Below, piece by piece: positions 53,286 through 63,904 of a stretch of DNA of 64,000 nt (positions are counted from its first letter, which is position 1; every line of letters begins with the position of its first letter). Both the position numbers and the translations under genes were made by a program. Origin of the DNA: Candidula unifasciata (lineage: Eukaryota > Mollusca > Gastropoda > Stylommatophora > Geomitridae); contig CAJHNH020000235.1 in the NCBI GenBank assembly GCA_905116865.2, forward strand, positions 234,501-298,500, written 5' to 3'. The notes beneath the pieces were generated by a model, which made no database searches, was not told the DNA's origin, and saw nothing but the letters and a program-made list of their open reading frames with translations.

Positions 53286-53724
53286 TCATTTGCTTGAAAT
53301 AGATTATCTATATTTGCAGTGTTGTCTCTAGTATGAACTTCACTGTCTTTTGTAATTAATCCACGTGTAAAGTTTGGCTTGCACCGATGTTTGTCTTGGC
53401 CAGAAGTGTGTCCTTGATAGGCTGTATTTGGGGCAATCTTGGAGGATCTCATCTGTAGCCTCAGGTACCAGTCCACAAGCGTACATGGCCTGCTAGCTAT
53501 ACGGTCAAAGCAAACCCACAATCACCACACAAAAAGGAGCAAAGAAATAACTTCTTTCACTCCCCTTTGACCAAGAAATCAGAGGTTTTGTCAAAACTGC
53601 CTCAGACAGCAAAGATGTCATGTAATCAAAAACCCCTAAGGGTAGGAAAACCGGCTTTTTCTGGCAAAAGTTTTAATTCTTCCAAGATTTGATGTGATAA
53701 TTTGCAACCAGGCTTGAATACGCA

Positions 53725-55625
53725 AGATGTCATGTGGTGAAGATGTCATGTGGTGAAGATGTCATGTAGTCAAGATGTCATGTCATGTGGTGAAGATGAC
53801 ATGTGGTGAAGATGACATGTGGTGAAGATGTCATGTGGTGAAGATGTCATGTGGTGAAGATGACATGTGGTGAAGATGACATGTGGTGAAGATGTCATGT
53901 GGTGAAGATGTCATGTGGTGAAGATGTCATGTGGTGAAGATGTCATGTCATGTGGTGAAGATGTCATGTGGTGAAGATGTCATGTGGTGAAGATGACATG
54001 TAGTGAAGACATCATGTCATGTGGTGAAGACATCATGTCATGTGGTGAAGATGTCATGTGGTGAAGATGACATGTGGTGAAGACATCATGTCATGTGGTG
54101 AAGATGTCATGTAGTGAAGATGACATGTGGTGAAGATGACATGTGGTGAAGATGACATGCTGTGAAGATGTCATGCGGTGAAGATGTCATGCGGTGAAGA
54201 TGTCATGCGGTGAAGATGTCATGCGGTGAAGATGTCATGTAGTGAAGATGTCATGTGGTGAAGATGTCATGTGGTGAAGATGTCATGTGGTGAAGATGTC
54301 ATGTGGTGAAGATGACATGTAGTGAAGATGACATGCGGTGAAGATGTCATGCGGTGAAGATGTCATGCGGTGAAGATGTCATGCGGTGAAGATGTCATGC
54401 GGTGAAGATGACATGTGGTGAAGATGTCATGTGGTGAAGATGTCATGTGGTGAAGATGTCATGTGGTGAAGATGTCATGTGGTGAAGATGTCATGTGGTG
54501 AAGATGTCATGTGGTGAAGATGACATGTGGTGAAGATGACATGTGGTGAAGATGACATGTGGTGAAGATGACATGTGGTGAAGATGACATGTGGTGAAGA
54601 TGACATGTGGTGAAGATGTCATGTGGTGAAGATGTCATGTAGTGAAGATGTCATGTAGTGAAGATGTCATGTAGTGAAGATATCATGTAGTGAAGATGTC
54701 ATGTAGTGAAGATGTCATGTAGTGAAGATGTCATGTAGTGAAGATGTCATGTAGTGAAGATGTCATGTAGTGAAAATGTCATGTAGTGAAGATGTCATGT
54801 AGTGAAGATGTCATGTAGTGAAAATGTCATGTAGTGAAGATGTCATGTAGTGAAGATGTCATGTAGTGAAGATGTCATGTGGTGAAGATGTCATGTGGTG
54901 AAGATGTCATGTAGTGAAGATGTCATGTAGTGAAGATGTCATGTAGTGAAGATGTCATGTAGTGAAGATATCATGTGGTGAAGATGTCATGTGGTGAAGA
55001 TGTCATGTGGTAAAGATGTCATGTGGTAAAGATGTCATGTGGCGAAGACATCATGTCATGTGGTGAAGATGTCATGTAGTGAAGATATCATGTAGTGAAG
55101 ATGTCATGTAGTGAAGATGTCATGTAGTGAAGATGTCATGTAGTGAAGATGTCATGTAGTGAAGATGTCATGTAGTGAAGATGTCATGTGGTGAAGATGT
55201 CATGTGGTGAAGATGTCATGTGGTGAAGATGTCATGTGGTGAAGATGTCATGTAGTGAAGATGTCATGTAGTGAAGATGTCATGTAGTGAAGATGTCATG
55301 TGGTGAAGATGTCATGTGGTGAAGATGTCATGTGGTGAAGATGTCATGTGGTGAAGATGTCATGTGGTGAAGATATCATGTAGTGAAGATATCATGTAGT
55401 GAAGATGTCATGTAGTGAAGATGTCATGTAGTGAAGATGTCATGTAGTGAAGATGACATGCGGTGAAGATGTCATGTGGTGAAGATGTCATGTAGTGAAG
55501 ATGTCATGTAGTGAAGATGTCATGTGGTGAAGATGTCATGTAGTGAAGATGTCATGTGGTGAAGATGTCATGTGGCAAAGATGTCATGTAGTGAAGTTGT
55601 CATGTGGTGAAGATGTCATGTGGTG
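53725..55625. repeat. 16-bp satellite (about 118 copies)
   Basis: Unit GATGTCATGTGGTGAA, with GATGAC, AGTGAA and GCGGTGAA variants clustered in blocks. It starts from a single AAGATGTCATGTAATCAA-type sequence at about 53612. Confidence 0.97.
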
Positions 55626-55629
55626 TTAG

Positions 55630-56035
55630 TCATACCAACTACACCAAGCACTAGGCTGGTGTGCTGAGCGGGGAGGGAATTTACTAGAAGATCCATTTGA
55701 CTCCCAAAACTTTGCTAAAGGATTTGAAGAAACATGACTGTCTCCTTTTCTCAGGTTAAAACTAGTTTTCAGATATAAACATATCATTGTCTTGTTTCTT
55801 TTCAGTTGAATTTTTCTGCAAAATTGTAAATGTGCTAATTACTATTTTAGGTTAGGTTTAAGTTAGTCTCCCCAAACAAAGTAGGTCACATTTCATTCAT
55901 GAGTTTGTTTGTTGGGCTGGTCTACTTTCCTGTAGATTACAGGTGTGCCGCTCTCTTGTTTGCTCTCTGGGTTGTCTTGCATTGACGTTTTTATTCCAAG
56001 AAAGAGAATGCCTGTGACACAGGATGCAGCACTCT
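55630..56035. other. No feature recognised
   Basis: Single-copy-looking sequence with no supported exon on either strand. Confidence 0.4.

Positions 56036-56075
<40 letters not shown>
56036..56075. repeat. Poly(G) tract, 40 G
   Basis: Forty consecutive G. Other shorter G or C runs lie at 5246, 15589, 20961, 56838 and 62859. Confidence 0.9.
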
Positions 56076-56078
<3 letters not shown>

Positions 56079-56269
56079 GACCCAGTTTCTCCATGTTTTT
56101 GGAATGTTAAAAGCACTGGCATGCTGAATATACAACAAGCGATATCAATGGCAGTGTAGAAAATCCCTGTAACTTTGTGCCAAAGTCTCCTGGCTCAAGG
56201 TCTACCAATCAGAAGTGAGCTAGTGTGTATATGGGCGGGACGTGGGGGAAACCAACATTAGTTTTACCC

Positions 56270-56570
56270 TATTTTAAATTGCTCATAAACAACATCACTT
56301 CCCGAAAGCTAAGGTATTTTTGCAATGTTAAACGTCACGGTGGCTCGAAGAGACAGGCGAAGGATGGTACGGTTTTAATAAAACAAGGCAGACAGAGGTC
56401 GATCTTCACAAAGATGGATTCATCATATTCATGACATTGAAGATGCATTCGTTAAGAAAGATTATAGTCATCATACAGTTGAAGAACCCACTAGAGAAAG
56501 AGAGACTTTCAGGTTTGTTCCGTAATAAGAGTGACATTCTGAAGAGGACTCGCTAACTGATGATAAATAT
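56270..56570 (+). mobile_element. LINE-B 3' fragment
   Basis: TTGCTCATAAACAACATCAC, CGAAAGCTAAGGTATTTTTG and a TGATGATAAA end correspond to the LINE-B WLINSILSRKLKYF region and tail. Confidence 0.7.
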
Positions 56571-56590
56571 TTTGAAAATGAAGACATGTT

Positions 56591-57509
56591 TCGGCACTCT
56601 TCCGAATACCGGTCCCAAATTATTCACTGCCAAAAACTTCCCTTTGAGAACCTCAATAGGTTATGTAGTAAAAGCAATTAGGCCATCATCGCCAGTTTCC
56701 ACTTCTGCCGTTATTGCTGGATAGACTCAATAGGTTATGTAGTAAAAGCATTTAGGCCATCATCGTCAGTTTCCACTTCTGCCGTTATTCCTGGATAGAT
56801 AACAATGTTAAGACGTTAGGCTAAGCGCCGGGGAGATGGGGGGGGGGGGGGGGTGGTTGTTTTAAATCCATTGACGCGGCGTTTGGAGGAAACTGTTTTG
56901 ATTCAATGTTTAAGTGAAGTGGGGAGGATTAGTTTTCGATCCATTAAAGCGGCGTGTGGAGGAATAGAATAGTTTTTGATCCATTGTTTTCATTACTCGT
57001 GACTCCCCTTGTGGGTTCCAGGGCCACATGTTTGAGGGGAAAAAAGAATAGATCCACTGCCACCTCAAAAGTATGTTGTAAAAGGCGCCTAATTAAGACT
57101 GCTGAAATCGGTTGTGTTAGTGCAAAAGGAGCAGATATCACAGCCTATCTGTAAACCACAACAAAACATCCCAACTGTCCTTTTAAGGGCTAAAAATAAA
57201 ATTATCACCCTGCGGGGAATCGAACACCGATCACCCACGTACAACTATACTACCGAAGACTTGAGAGTTGGGTTCCCATGAAATTATATAATAACGCGAA
57301 GCATAGTTCGTTGCGTTCCTGTTCCATATTTTAAACTATATGACCTATTTAGGCCCTAAATGGGATTTTTTCCATATTTTAAACTATATGACCTATTGAG
57401 GCCCTAAATGGGATTTTTTCCATATTTTAAACTATATGACCTATTGAGGCCCTAAATGGGATTTTTTAAACAGTAAATAATTTGGGACCGGTATTCGGAA
57501 GAGTGCCGA
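56591..57509. mobile_element. 919-bp element with 39-bp terminal inverted repeats
   Basis: Left TCGGCACTCTTCCGAATACC GGTCCCAAATTATTCACTG and the complement of 57471-57509 differ at one base of 39. Subterminal CCTCAATAGGTTATGTAGT units (two of about 78 bp) on the left face three 50-bp TATATGACCTATTGAGGCCC units on the right. A family-B SINE sits inside. No transposase. Confidence 0.88.
56998..57275 (+). mobile_element. Repeat family B copy with tRNA-like end
   Basis: Head CCCCTTGTGGGTTCCAGGGC, ACTGCTGAAATCGG, CAGATATCACAGCC, then GCGGGGAATCGAACACCGAT, the complement of a B box (CGGTGTTCGATTCCC), within a tRNA-like segment 57205-57272 on the - strand. Confidence 0.65.
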
Positions 57510-57788
57510 CAAAACAAAACAAAAACAGTTAACAGCTGAGCAATGGAACTGCACTTGGTTTGAAAGAATATCTTAATGCTCAAAAGAATTTCAACTTCTT
57601 TAGTAGACATGTTACGGGATTAGCAAAAAAGGTTGTATGGACACAAGAAGATGTTAAATTGTACTTACTTCTTCTACCAAAATCTTGTCAATCCCCGATC
57701 ATGGATTCTCATCTCAAATTTCGGCCATTTCTGCTACACATAGGTCAGGGGGCACCGCCAAGGGTCATTTCCGGTAGGACTCTTACAG

Positions 57789-57835
57789 CACCGGTTCTCA
57801 AATTGGGTGCCGCGAGCGTATGCCAGGGCTTGACA
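57789..57835 (+). mobile_element. hAT-like terminal sequence, solo
   Basis: CACCGGTTCTCAAATTGGGT followed by GCCGCGAGCG resembles a hAT terminus. A related CAGTGGTCTCCAACTGGGG lies at 58232. No matching opposite end was established. Confidence 0.4.
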
Positions 57836-57859
57836 CGGCAATAATCAAGAACCTTCTTC

Positions 57860-58075
57860 TTATTATTATTATTCTTCTTATTATTCTTCTCCTCCTCCTG
57901 CTCTTCCTCATCTTCTCCTTCTACTCTTTTTCTTCTTTAACACCTCCTTCAACAGCTTCTTCTTCTTCTTCTTCTTCTTCTTCTTCTTCTTCTTCTTCTT
58001 CTTCTTCTTCTTCTTCTTCTTCTTCTTCTTCTTCTTCTTCTTCTTCTTCTTCTTCTTCTTCTTCTTCTTCTGCTG
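57860..58075. repeat. (TTC)n microsatellite
   Basis: About 110 bp of uninterrupted TTC (57957-58070) inside ATT/CTC-rich sequence. Confidence 0.95.
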
Positions 58076-58749
58076 CTGCTGCTCTTCCTCCTCCTCCTCT
58101 TTCGTCGCCCTCCTCATCCTCCCCCCCCCCTTACCCTCCTCGTCTCCTCACCATTTCTTCTTCATCGACACTAAAACCACACACATAATTAACCAAGCTT
58201 CTTATTGCAGTGGAACATATAATTCATCAAGGCAGTGGTCTCCAACTGGGGAGGGGGCCGGTAAGGGGGTGGGGTGGCTCAGGTAGTCCCAAATGGAGGC
58301 GTAAAGCCACGCTGCAAATGTGCATCTGTCCCCATAAAAATTCAGATTTTCCGCTTCAACAGTCATGTAAAATAAAACAGTGTGTCCAGCTTGAGACGGA
58401 AAGTGATATCCGTTGTGCCTTGTCCAACATCCGACCAAAAAATAGCAGATATCCTCAAGTTTTTTTTTTTTTTTACTCGAGACTTTGTTTTATGTGGTTT
58501 TGTATGTGGTTGGGGCAAATTTCTTGGTAACAATGTTTGCGATTTTCCTTTGTTTCCATTGGGTGGGGGCAAGGGGGGGGGGAATGTGGTCTCTGCGGCG
58601 AAGTAAACACAAAGAAGAAGAAGAATTAGAAGTGGAAGAAGATTTTAGGTTGACCATTTTTTTTTTTTTTTTTTTTATGGTGATAGCTTTTTCTCATAAT
58701 AATAATTTATGATACAACCCCACCCTGGCGTTGCTGAACGTTGAAGTTT

Positions 58750-59130
58750 GAATTAAAAATTGACATCACCGCACTCCGGTCATTCCCATAAGTGCTCCAT
58801 CCTCATCTTCAACAGCAGCAGCAGAATTTACTTCCCCTGGTACCAGTAACTGTCTGATTGTACATCCCTCTCGCCTTTTTCCTAAGTGATGAACGTCGGT
58901 CAGATCCCCTGGTAACTCCTCTCAGTGTTATTCTCTTCAGACCGGGATGATCTGTTTGTGTCTCCACACTGTCCAATCGCTTCCAAATGAACCTTACGCA
59001 CCTAGCATGTCATGCATCGATTCACCACCAAGTGGTGCAGAACCGGCCAGTTTATTTGCCTGTTCGTTTCCCAATGTCTCCGGCATCACTCCAGAGAAAA
59101 CATCCAAAAGGCGCTAACTACCCGGGATCT
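58750..59130 (-). mobile_element. LINE-A 3' fragment
   Basis: The + strand shows the complement of the LINE-A end (CACTCCGGTCATTCCCATAA) through the ADRL and GNE positions (GTTCGTTTCCCAATGTCTCC). Confidence 0.75.
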
Positions 59131-59162
59131 CTGAAGCGTTCCTTGCACCCCAACGTGGCTGT

Positions 59163-59165
<3 letters not shown>

Positions 59166-59227
<62 letters not shown>
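59166..59227. repeat. (GA)n microsatellite
   Basis: About 60 bp of GA, next to a short LINE-E end (59228-59300). Confidence 0.95.
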
Positions 59228-59229
<2 letters not shown>

Positions 59230-59397
59230 CAAAGCTGCCGGATTGGATTCTGTCCATGATTTTTATAAGGATTGTACAGGATAAATCTGAATTGGGGACT
59301 AAAAATACGAACCATATGGGCCGTATAACAGCAAAACAGGATTAATGATGATGATGGCGGTGATAATGCTGCTGCAGATGATGATGACACAACATCG

Positions 59398-59454
<57 letters not shown>

Positions 59455-59456
59455 CA
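59398..59456. repeat. (CA)n microsatellite
   Basis: About 55 bp of CA, just beyond the probable polyadenylation site of the minus-strand gene. Confidence 0.95.
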
Positions 59457-59481
59457 CTCACTCGCAAAGTACAACAATTTC

Positions 59482-59487
59482 TTTATT
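59482..59487 (-). terminator. Polyadenylation signal AATAAA for the neuropeptide-like gene
   Basis: AATAAA on the - strand, 222 nt after the stop codon at 59709-59711. Confidence 0.45.
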
Positions 59488-59708
59488 TTATAAGATTGTT
59501 TTATTGCAACTCTACTGAAACATTTTATGCAGCTAAAATTTTTACAAATCTGATGGTGTTTTCAAAAATATTCAGTTTTTAGACTAACTTGAATTTCCCC
59601 TTCCGGTGACTCCACTTAACGAAAAAATACGAAATATGTGTGGGTAAGTTTATTTGTTGTGTCATAACTGGTGACTATAGATTCAGAAACACATATATTG
59701 TGCCGGAA

Positions 59709-59762
59709 TTATTTCCTTATCAGTGTTTTGAGTTTCTTTATCACTTCAGATGAAGGGCCGTT
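59709..59762 (-). CDS. Neuropeptide-precursor-like gene, terminal coding exon
   Basis: On the - strand a strong acceptor (TTTTTCTCTTTACAG) precedes 17 codons, NGPSSEVIKKLKTLIRK, and TAA. It begins in phase 0, matching the phase-0 end of the exon at 62410-62658. The basic amphipathic ending fits the C-terminus of a small secreted precursor. The link to the upstream exon is inferred from phase, strand and lack of other exons in between. Confidence 0.65.
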   Translation of the reverse strand, partial: NGPSSEVIKKLKTLIRK

Positions 59763-59947
59763 CTGTAAAGAGAAAAATAAACATATTCAGCTGTTTGTAA
59801 CGGACAAAGAAACACAAAACAGATAATGAGATGGGAAATAAATATATAGAGATGTTGAACTCTTTTAAACAAAACACTGCGACAGATATTTAAAAAAAGG
59901 GGTCAGAGGTGCTTTGGTGGAAATCAGACACGAATTTTCAAGAACTG

Positions 59948-60051
59948 TTAACTCTTTGAGTCCCAATGAACGCATGATGCGCAGATTTTATGAATCTCTT
60001 TACTACCCCCTGGGCCTGTGATGCTAAACCCCCTGGGACTGAAAGAGTTAA
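59948..60051. mobile_element. TTAA-type MITE, internally deleted copy (104 bp)
   Basis: TTAACTCTTTGAGTCCC left and GGGACTGAAAGAGTTAA right. About 40 bp of interior are missing compared with the 146-bp copies. Confidence 0.8.
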
Positions 60052-60059
60052 GGAAAGAC

Positions 60060-62160
60060 AATGAACAGGGTGCTAGAACAGAAAATAACAGCCCGTGAAA
60101 AGCGTTGTCTCTGCAAAGTCACTAATGACACAAGAAGGAGCAAGGTTACGAATACCAGCATAAGACAAAGAGTTGGAATAATACCATGTCTGAATTATTT
60201 TGTCAGACATAGAATGGAATGGTTCGGTCTTCTAGTCAGAATGCGGCCAGACCAAACTGCAGCATGTGTTTTCTTTTTTTTTTTTTTTCTTTTTTTTTTT
60301 CTTTTTCAGTAGAACATTTGGGAGGAAGGCGAGGGGAAGACCGAGAAAGAGATGGATAAATGGTGTCGCTGAAACCTTCAGGAAAAAAATAATAATAATT
60401 AACACACATCACCTTAGTCACCTGAATAGTGCAAGACAACCACAACACTGGGCTACAACCTGGTATCAGTGAGACGACAAAACCACGACACTGGGCTACA
60501 ACCTGGTATCAGTGTGACGACAAAACCACGACACTGGGCTACAGCCAGGTATCAGTGAGACGACAAAACCACGACACTGGGCTACGACCTGGTATCAGTG
60601 AGATGACAAAACCACGACACTGGGTTACAACCTGGTACCAGTGAGACGACAAAACCACGACACTGGGCTACGACCTGGTATCAGTGAGACGACAAAACCA
60701 CGACACTGGGCTACAACCTGGTATCAGTGAGATGACAGAACCATGACACTGAGCTACGACCTGGTATCAGTGAGATGACAGAACCATGACACTGGGCTAC
60801 AAACTGGCATCAGTGAGACGACAAAACCACGACACCGAGCTACAAACTGGTATCAGTGAGACGACAAAACCACGACACTGGGCTACAAACTGGTATCAGT
60901 GAGACGACCAAACCACGACACTGGGCTACAACCTGGCATCAGTGAGACGACAAACCCACGACACTGGACTATAACCTGGCATCAGTGAGACAACAAAACC
61001 ACGGCACTGGGCTACAAACTGGTATTAGTGAGATGACAAAACCACGACACTGGGCTACAACCTGGCATCAGTGAGACGACAAAACCACGACACTGGGCTA
61101 CAACCTGGCATCAGTGAGACAACAAAACCACGACACTGGGCTACAACCTAGTATCAGTGAGATGACAAAACCACGACACTGGGCTACAACCTGGCATCAG
61201 TGAGACGACAAACCCACGACACTGGGCTACAACCTGGTATCAGTGAGACGACAAACCCACGACACTGGGCTACAACCTGGTATCAGTGAGACGACAAAAC
61301 CACGACACTGGGCTACAACCTGGTATCAGTGAGACGACAAAACCATGACACTGGGCTACAGCCTGGTATCAGTGAGATGACAAACCCACGACACTGGGCT
61401 ACAGCCTGGTATCAGTGAGACGACAAAACTACGACACTGGGCTACAACCTGGTATCAGTGAGACGACAAAACCACGACACTGGGCTACAACCTGGTATCA
61501 GTGAGACGACAAAACCACGACACTGGGCTACAACCTGGTATCAGTGAGACGACAAAACCACGACACTGGGCTACAACCTGGCATCAGTGAGACGACAAAA
61601 CCACGACACTGGGCTACAACCTGGCATCAGTGAGACAACAAAACCACGACACTGGGCTACAACCTAGTATCAGTGAGATGACAAAACCACGACACTGGGC
61701 TACAACCTGGCATCAGTGAGACGACAAACCCACGACACTGGGCTACAACCTGGTATCAGTGAGACGACAAACCCACGACACTGGGCTACAACCTGGTATC
61801 AGTGAGACGACAAAACCACGACACTGGGCTACAACCTGGTATCAGTGAGACGACAAAACCATGACACTGGGCTACAGCCTGGTATCAGTGAGATGACAAA
61901 CCCACGACACTGGGCTACAGCCTGGTATCAGTGAGACGACAAAACTACGACACTGGGCTACAACCTGGTATCAGTGAGACGACAAAACCACGACACTGGG
62001 CTACAACCTGGTATCAGTGAGACGACAAAACCACGACACTGGGCTACAACCTGGTATCAGTGAGACGACAAAACCACGACACTGGGCTACAACCTGGTAT
62101 CAGTGAGACACAAAACCACGACACTGGGCTACAACCTGGCATCAGTGAGACGACAAAAGA
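60060..62160 (+). mobile_element. LINE-D 3' end with 43-bp VNTR (about 40 copies)
   Basis: RT end blocks (KVTNTSIRQRVGI, RHRMEWFGLLVRM, then after a T-rich insertion at 60270-60305 RKARGRPRKRWINGVAETF), followed by the array of GACGACAAAACCACGACACT plus GGGCTACAACCTGGTATCAGTGA. The array ends GACAAAAGAAGAAG, as at 29345. It lies in the intron of the minus-strand neuropeptide-like gene. Confidence 0.9.
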
Positions 62161-62309
62161 AGAAGCAGAAGCATAATATATAGGATACAGCGGAATGAAG
62201 AAAAAGACCGTGAAAGCGCTATGGGAAGTAATAAACGGAACTACGGTATGTTTCATTTACAATACAATTTCAACACACAGGCACGGATACAGAGGGATAG
62301 AGAGAGAGA

Positions 62310-62330
62310 AGAAGAGACAGACAGACAGGC

Positions 62331-62362
<32 letters not shown>

Positions 62363-62375
62363 GGACGGACAGACA
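62310..62375. repeat. (GACA)n microsatellite
   Basis: About 16 units of GACA with two GACG. Confidence 0.95.
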
Positions 62376-62409
62376 GATAAACCCGATATGAACATCCTGG
62401 CATACTCAC

Positions 62410-62658
62410 CGATTCTAGACCGAAAGAGAAATCAGGGACACACATGGAGTAGTAAGTGCCATCAGGTTTTTGGTCTGCCAGCTCCCGGAGTCCCTGGCAA
62501 CATTCAGCATTGAAGGAGCAGATTGGCCGAAGATCCTCTTTGCCTTCGTGCCCAATAATGAGTTCGCTTTTCAGTCCCACACCGCAGCAGTTTCCTAACT
62601 CGGCAGCTGTCTCTGACTTTCCCTGAGAGCGCCCCATTCTGGGGAAAGCCAGGTATCC
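62410..62658 (-). CDS. Neuropeptide-precursor-like exon (prohormone-4/ITG-like, tentative)
   Basis: On the - strand, acceptor ACACGTCTTTCAG, exactly 83 codons in phase 0, donor GTGAGT. The peptide starts GYLAFPRMGRSQGKSETAAE; then GNCCGVGLKSELIIGHEGKE, a CSFNAECCQG block and a YYSMCVPDFSFGLES end. Six Cys including two CC pairs, plus an N-terminal FPRMGR that could be cut at the basic residue, look like a secreted prohormone. From memory it resembles the invertebrate prohormone-4/ITG-like precursors; I could not verify this. Signal-peptide exon(s) should lie at higher coordinates, probably outside the window. The ATG at 62637 is internal to the exon and not preferred as start. Confidence 0.72.
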
Positions 62659-62954
62659 CTGAAAGACGTGTTTGAAAATAACAGATTACGTCTTACTGTC
62701 CCAAACAACGGACCATGTGTTGTTAGATATTGTCGGTGTGGTTTTTTTTTTTTTTTTTAATATTTAGAAATAATACTTTTAAAAAGTATAAAAGTTAGCT
62801 ACGTATGTTTCACATGTTCATTGTTCATCTTGACAGAGCTCATAAACGAATGTTACACCCCCCCCCCCCCCTTTTTTTTTTTTCCTGAACACTTCAATGA
62901 GATACAAGGTGAAAGAGAAGAACAAGATTGTTCATTTTTATCTCAAACACTAAG

Positions 62955-63230
62955 CTACTTTAAGTCACAAACCAAAAGTATGATAACCAAGAGAAGATGG
63001 AAATGGCTTGGTTAAGTTATGAGAATGAATCCTGATATACCTGCCCAAACAGCTCTCACATGGACACCAGAAGGAAAGAGAAAACAGGGGCGCCCAAAAA
63101 CAACATGGAGACGAACGATGGAAAGTGACATGGAAAACTGCACTGAAGATTGCACAGGACAGGAAAGCATGGAAAGTCCTCTCTGAAGCCTCATATGCAA
63201 CTAGGCACAAAGAGAATCGATGATGATGAT
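62955..63230 (+). mobile_element. LINE-F RT C-terminal fragment
   Basis: Frame MITKRRWKWLG, then after a stop MRMNPDIPAQTALTWTPEGK and RKQGRPKTTWRR. The tail is CGATGATGATGATTG. Relative of 29690-30240. Confidence 0.85.
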
Positions 63231-63444
63231 TGTTTGTTTATTTTTTTTTTTTTTTTAGATCATCTTCATGGCACATCAGACATGGCCTTAAGTGCTCTGA
63301 TCTCCTGAGTATGTCCCCAAAACAACACCCTTCTGTATTTTTTTAAATATTATTTTTGTCTTTTACATGATGCAGAAGCAACCCTGAATTGTCTCGCTGT
63401 TTGTGATTTCACCAGGCAATTTTACGTTCACTACTTTGCTATTA

Positions 63445-63690
63445 AGTCGGCTCTGTGGCTAAGTCGATGCGAACGCTTCGTAATGCCGGGATGCCGGTAT
63501 CGATCCCAGCTGGGAGCCATGCGCCTTGCGTTGGTTTCGACAGTGTTATCAAGAAAGCCGACCGTCCAGTAAGCAATGGCAAACTATTGGACGTAAATTT
63601 GCATTTAAAAACCACACAACAGCCAGGGGCAGTTGGGGTTGGTTCTACAACGTCCTGTAAAGGATACGCAACTAACCAACCAGTTTGCTA
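63445..63690 (+). mobile_element. SINE family C, full copy
   Basis: tRNA-like head GGCTCTGTGGCTAAGTCGAT (A box) and GGTATCGATCCCAGC (B box), body GGCAAACTATTGGACGTAAA, end AACGTCCTGTAAAGGATACG. Confidence 0.82.
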
Positions 63691-63835
63691 TTGCACTGTC
63701 GGCCCTCGATATCACTGTCGAAACCAGCGCAAGGCGGTGTACAGCCAAATTGCCGGCAGCTGGGATTGAACTCAGAACCTCGAAGTTACGATGCGCGTTC
63801 GCAACGACTAAGCCACAGACTTCAAGTTGGGAATA
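63690..63835 (-). mobile_element. SINE family C-related head, inverted
   Basis: The complement reads CTGTGGCTTAGTCGTTGCGA and GAGTTCAATCCCAGCTGCC, a tRNA-like head facing the previous copy tail-to-tail. Confidence 0.75.
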
Positions 63836-63904
63836 ATAGAAACAATAAAATGGCTAAATGTGTTAATACGCATCGTACTGTGTGATGTATACGAATGACA
63901 CTTT

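Noticed and set aside
53282..53521. 79-residue minus-strand frame next to LINE-G
   Set aside because: Adjacent to LINE-G tail, no splice-site support and no recognised family; probably repeat-derived.
57560..57844. 94-residue + strand frame
   Set aside because: No recognisable domain; its end overlaps a hAT-like terminus.
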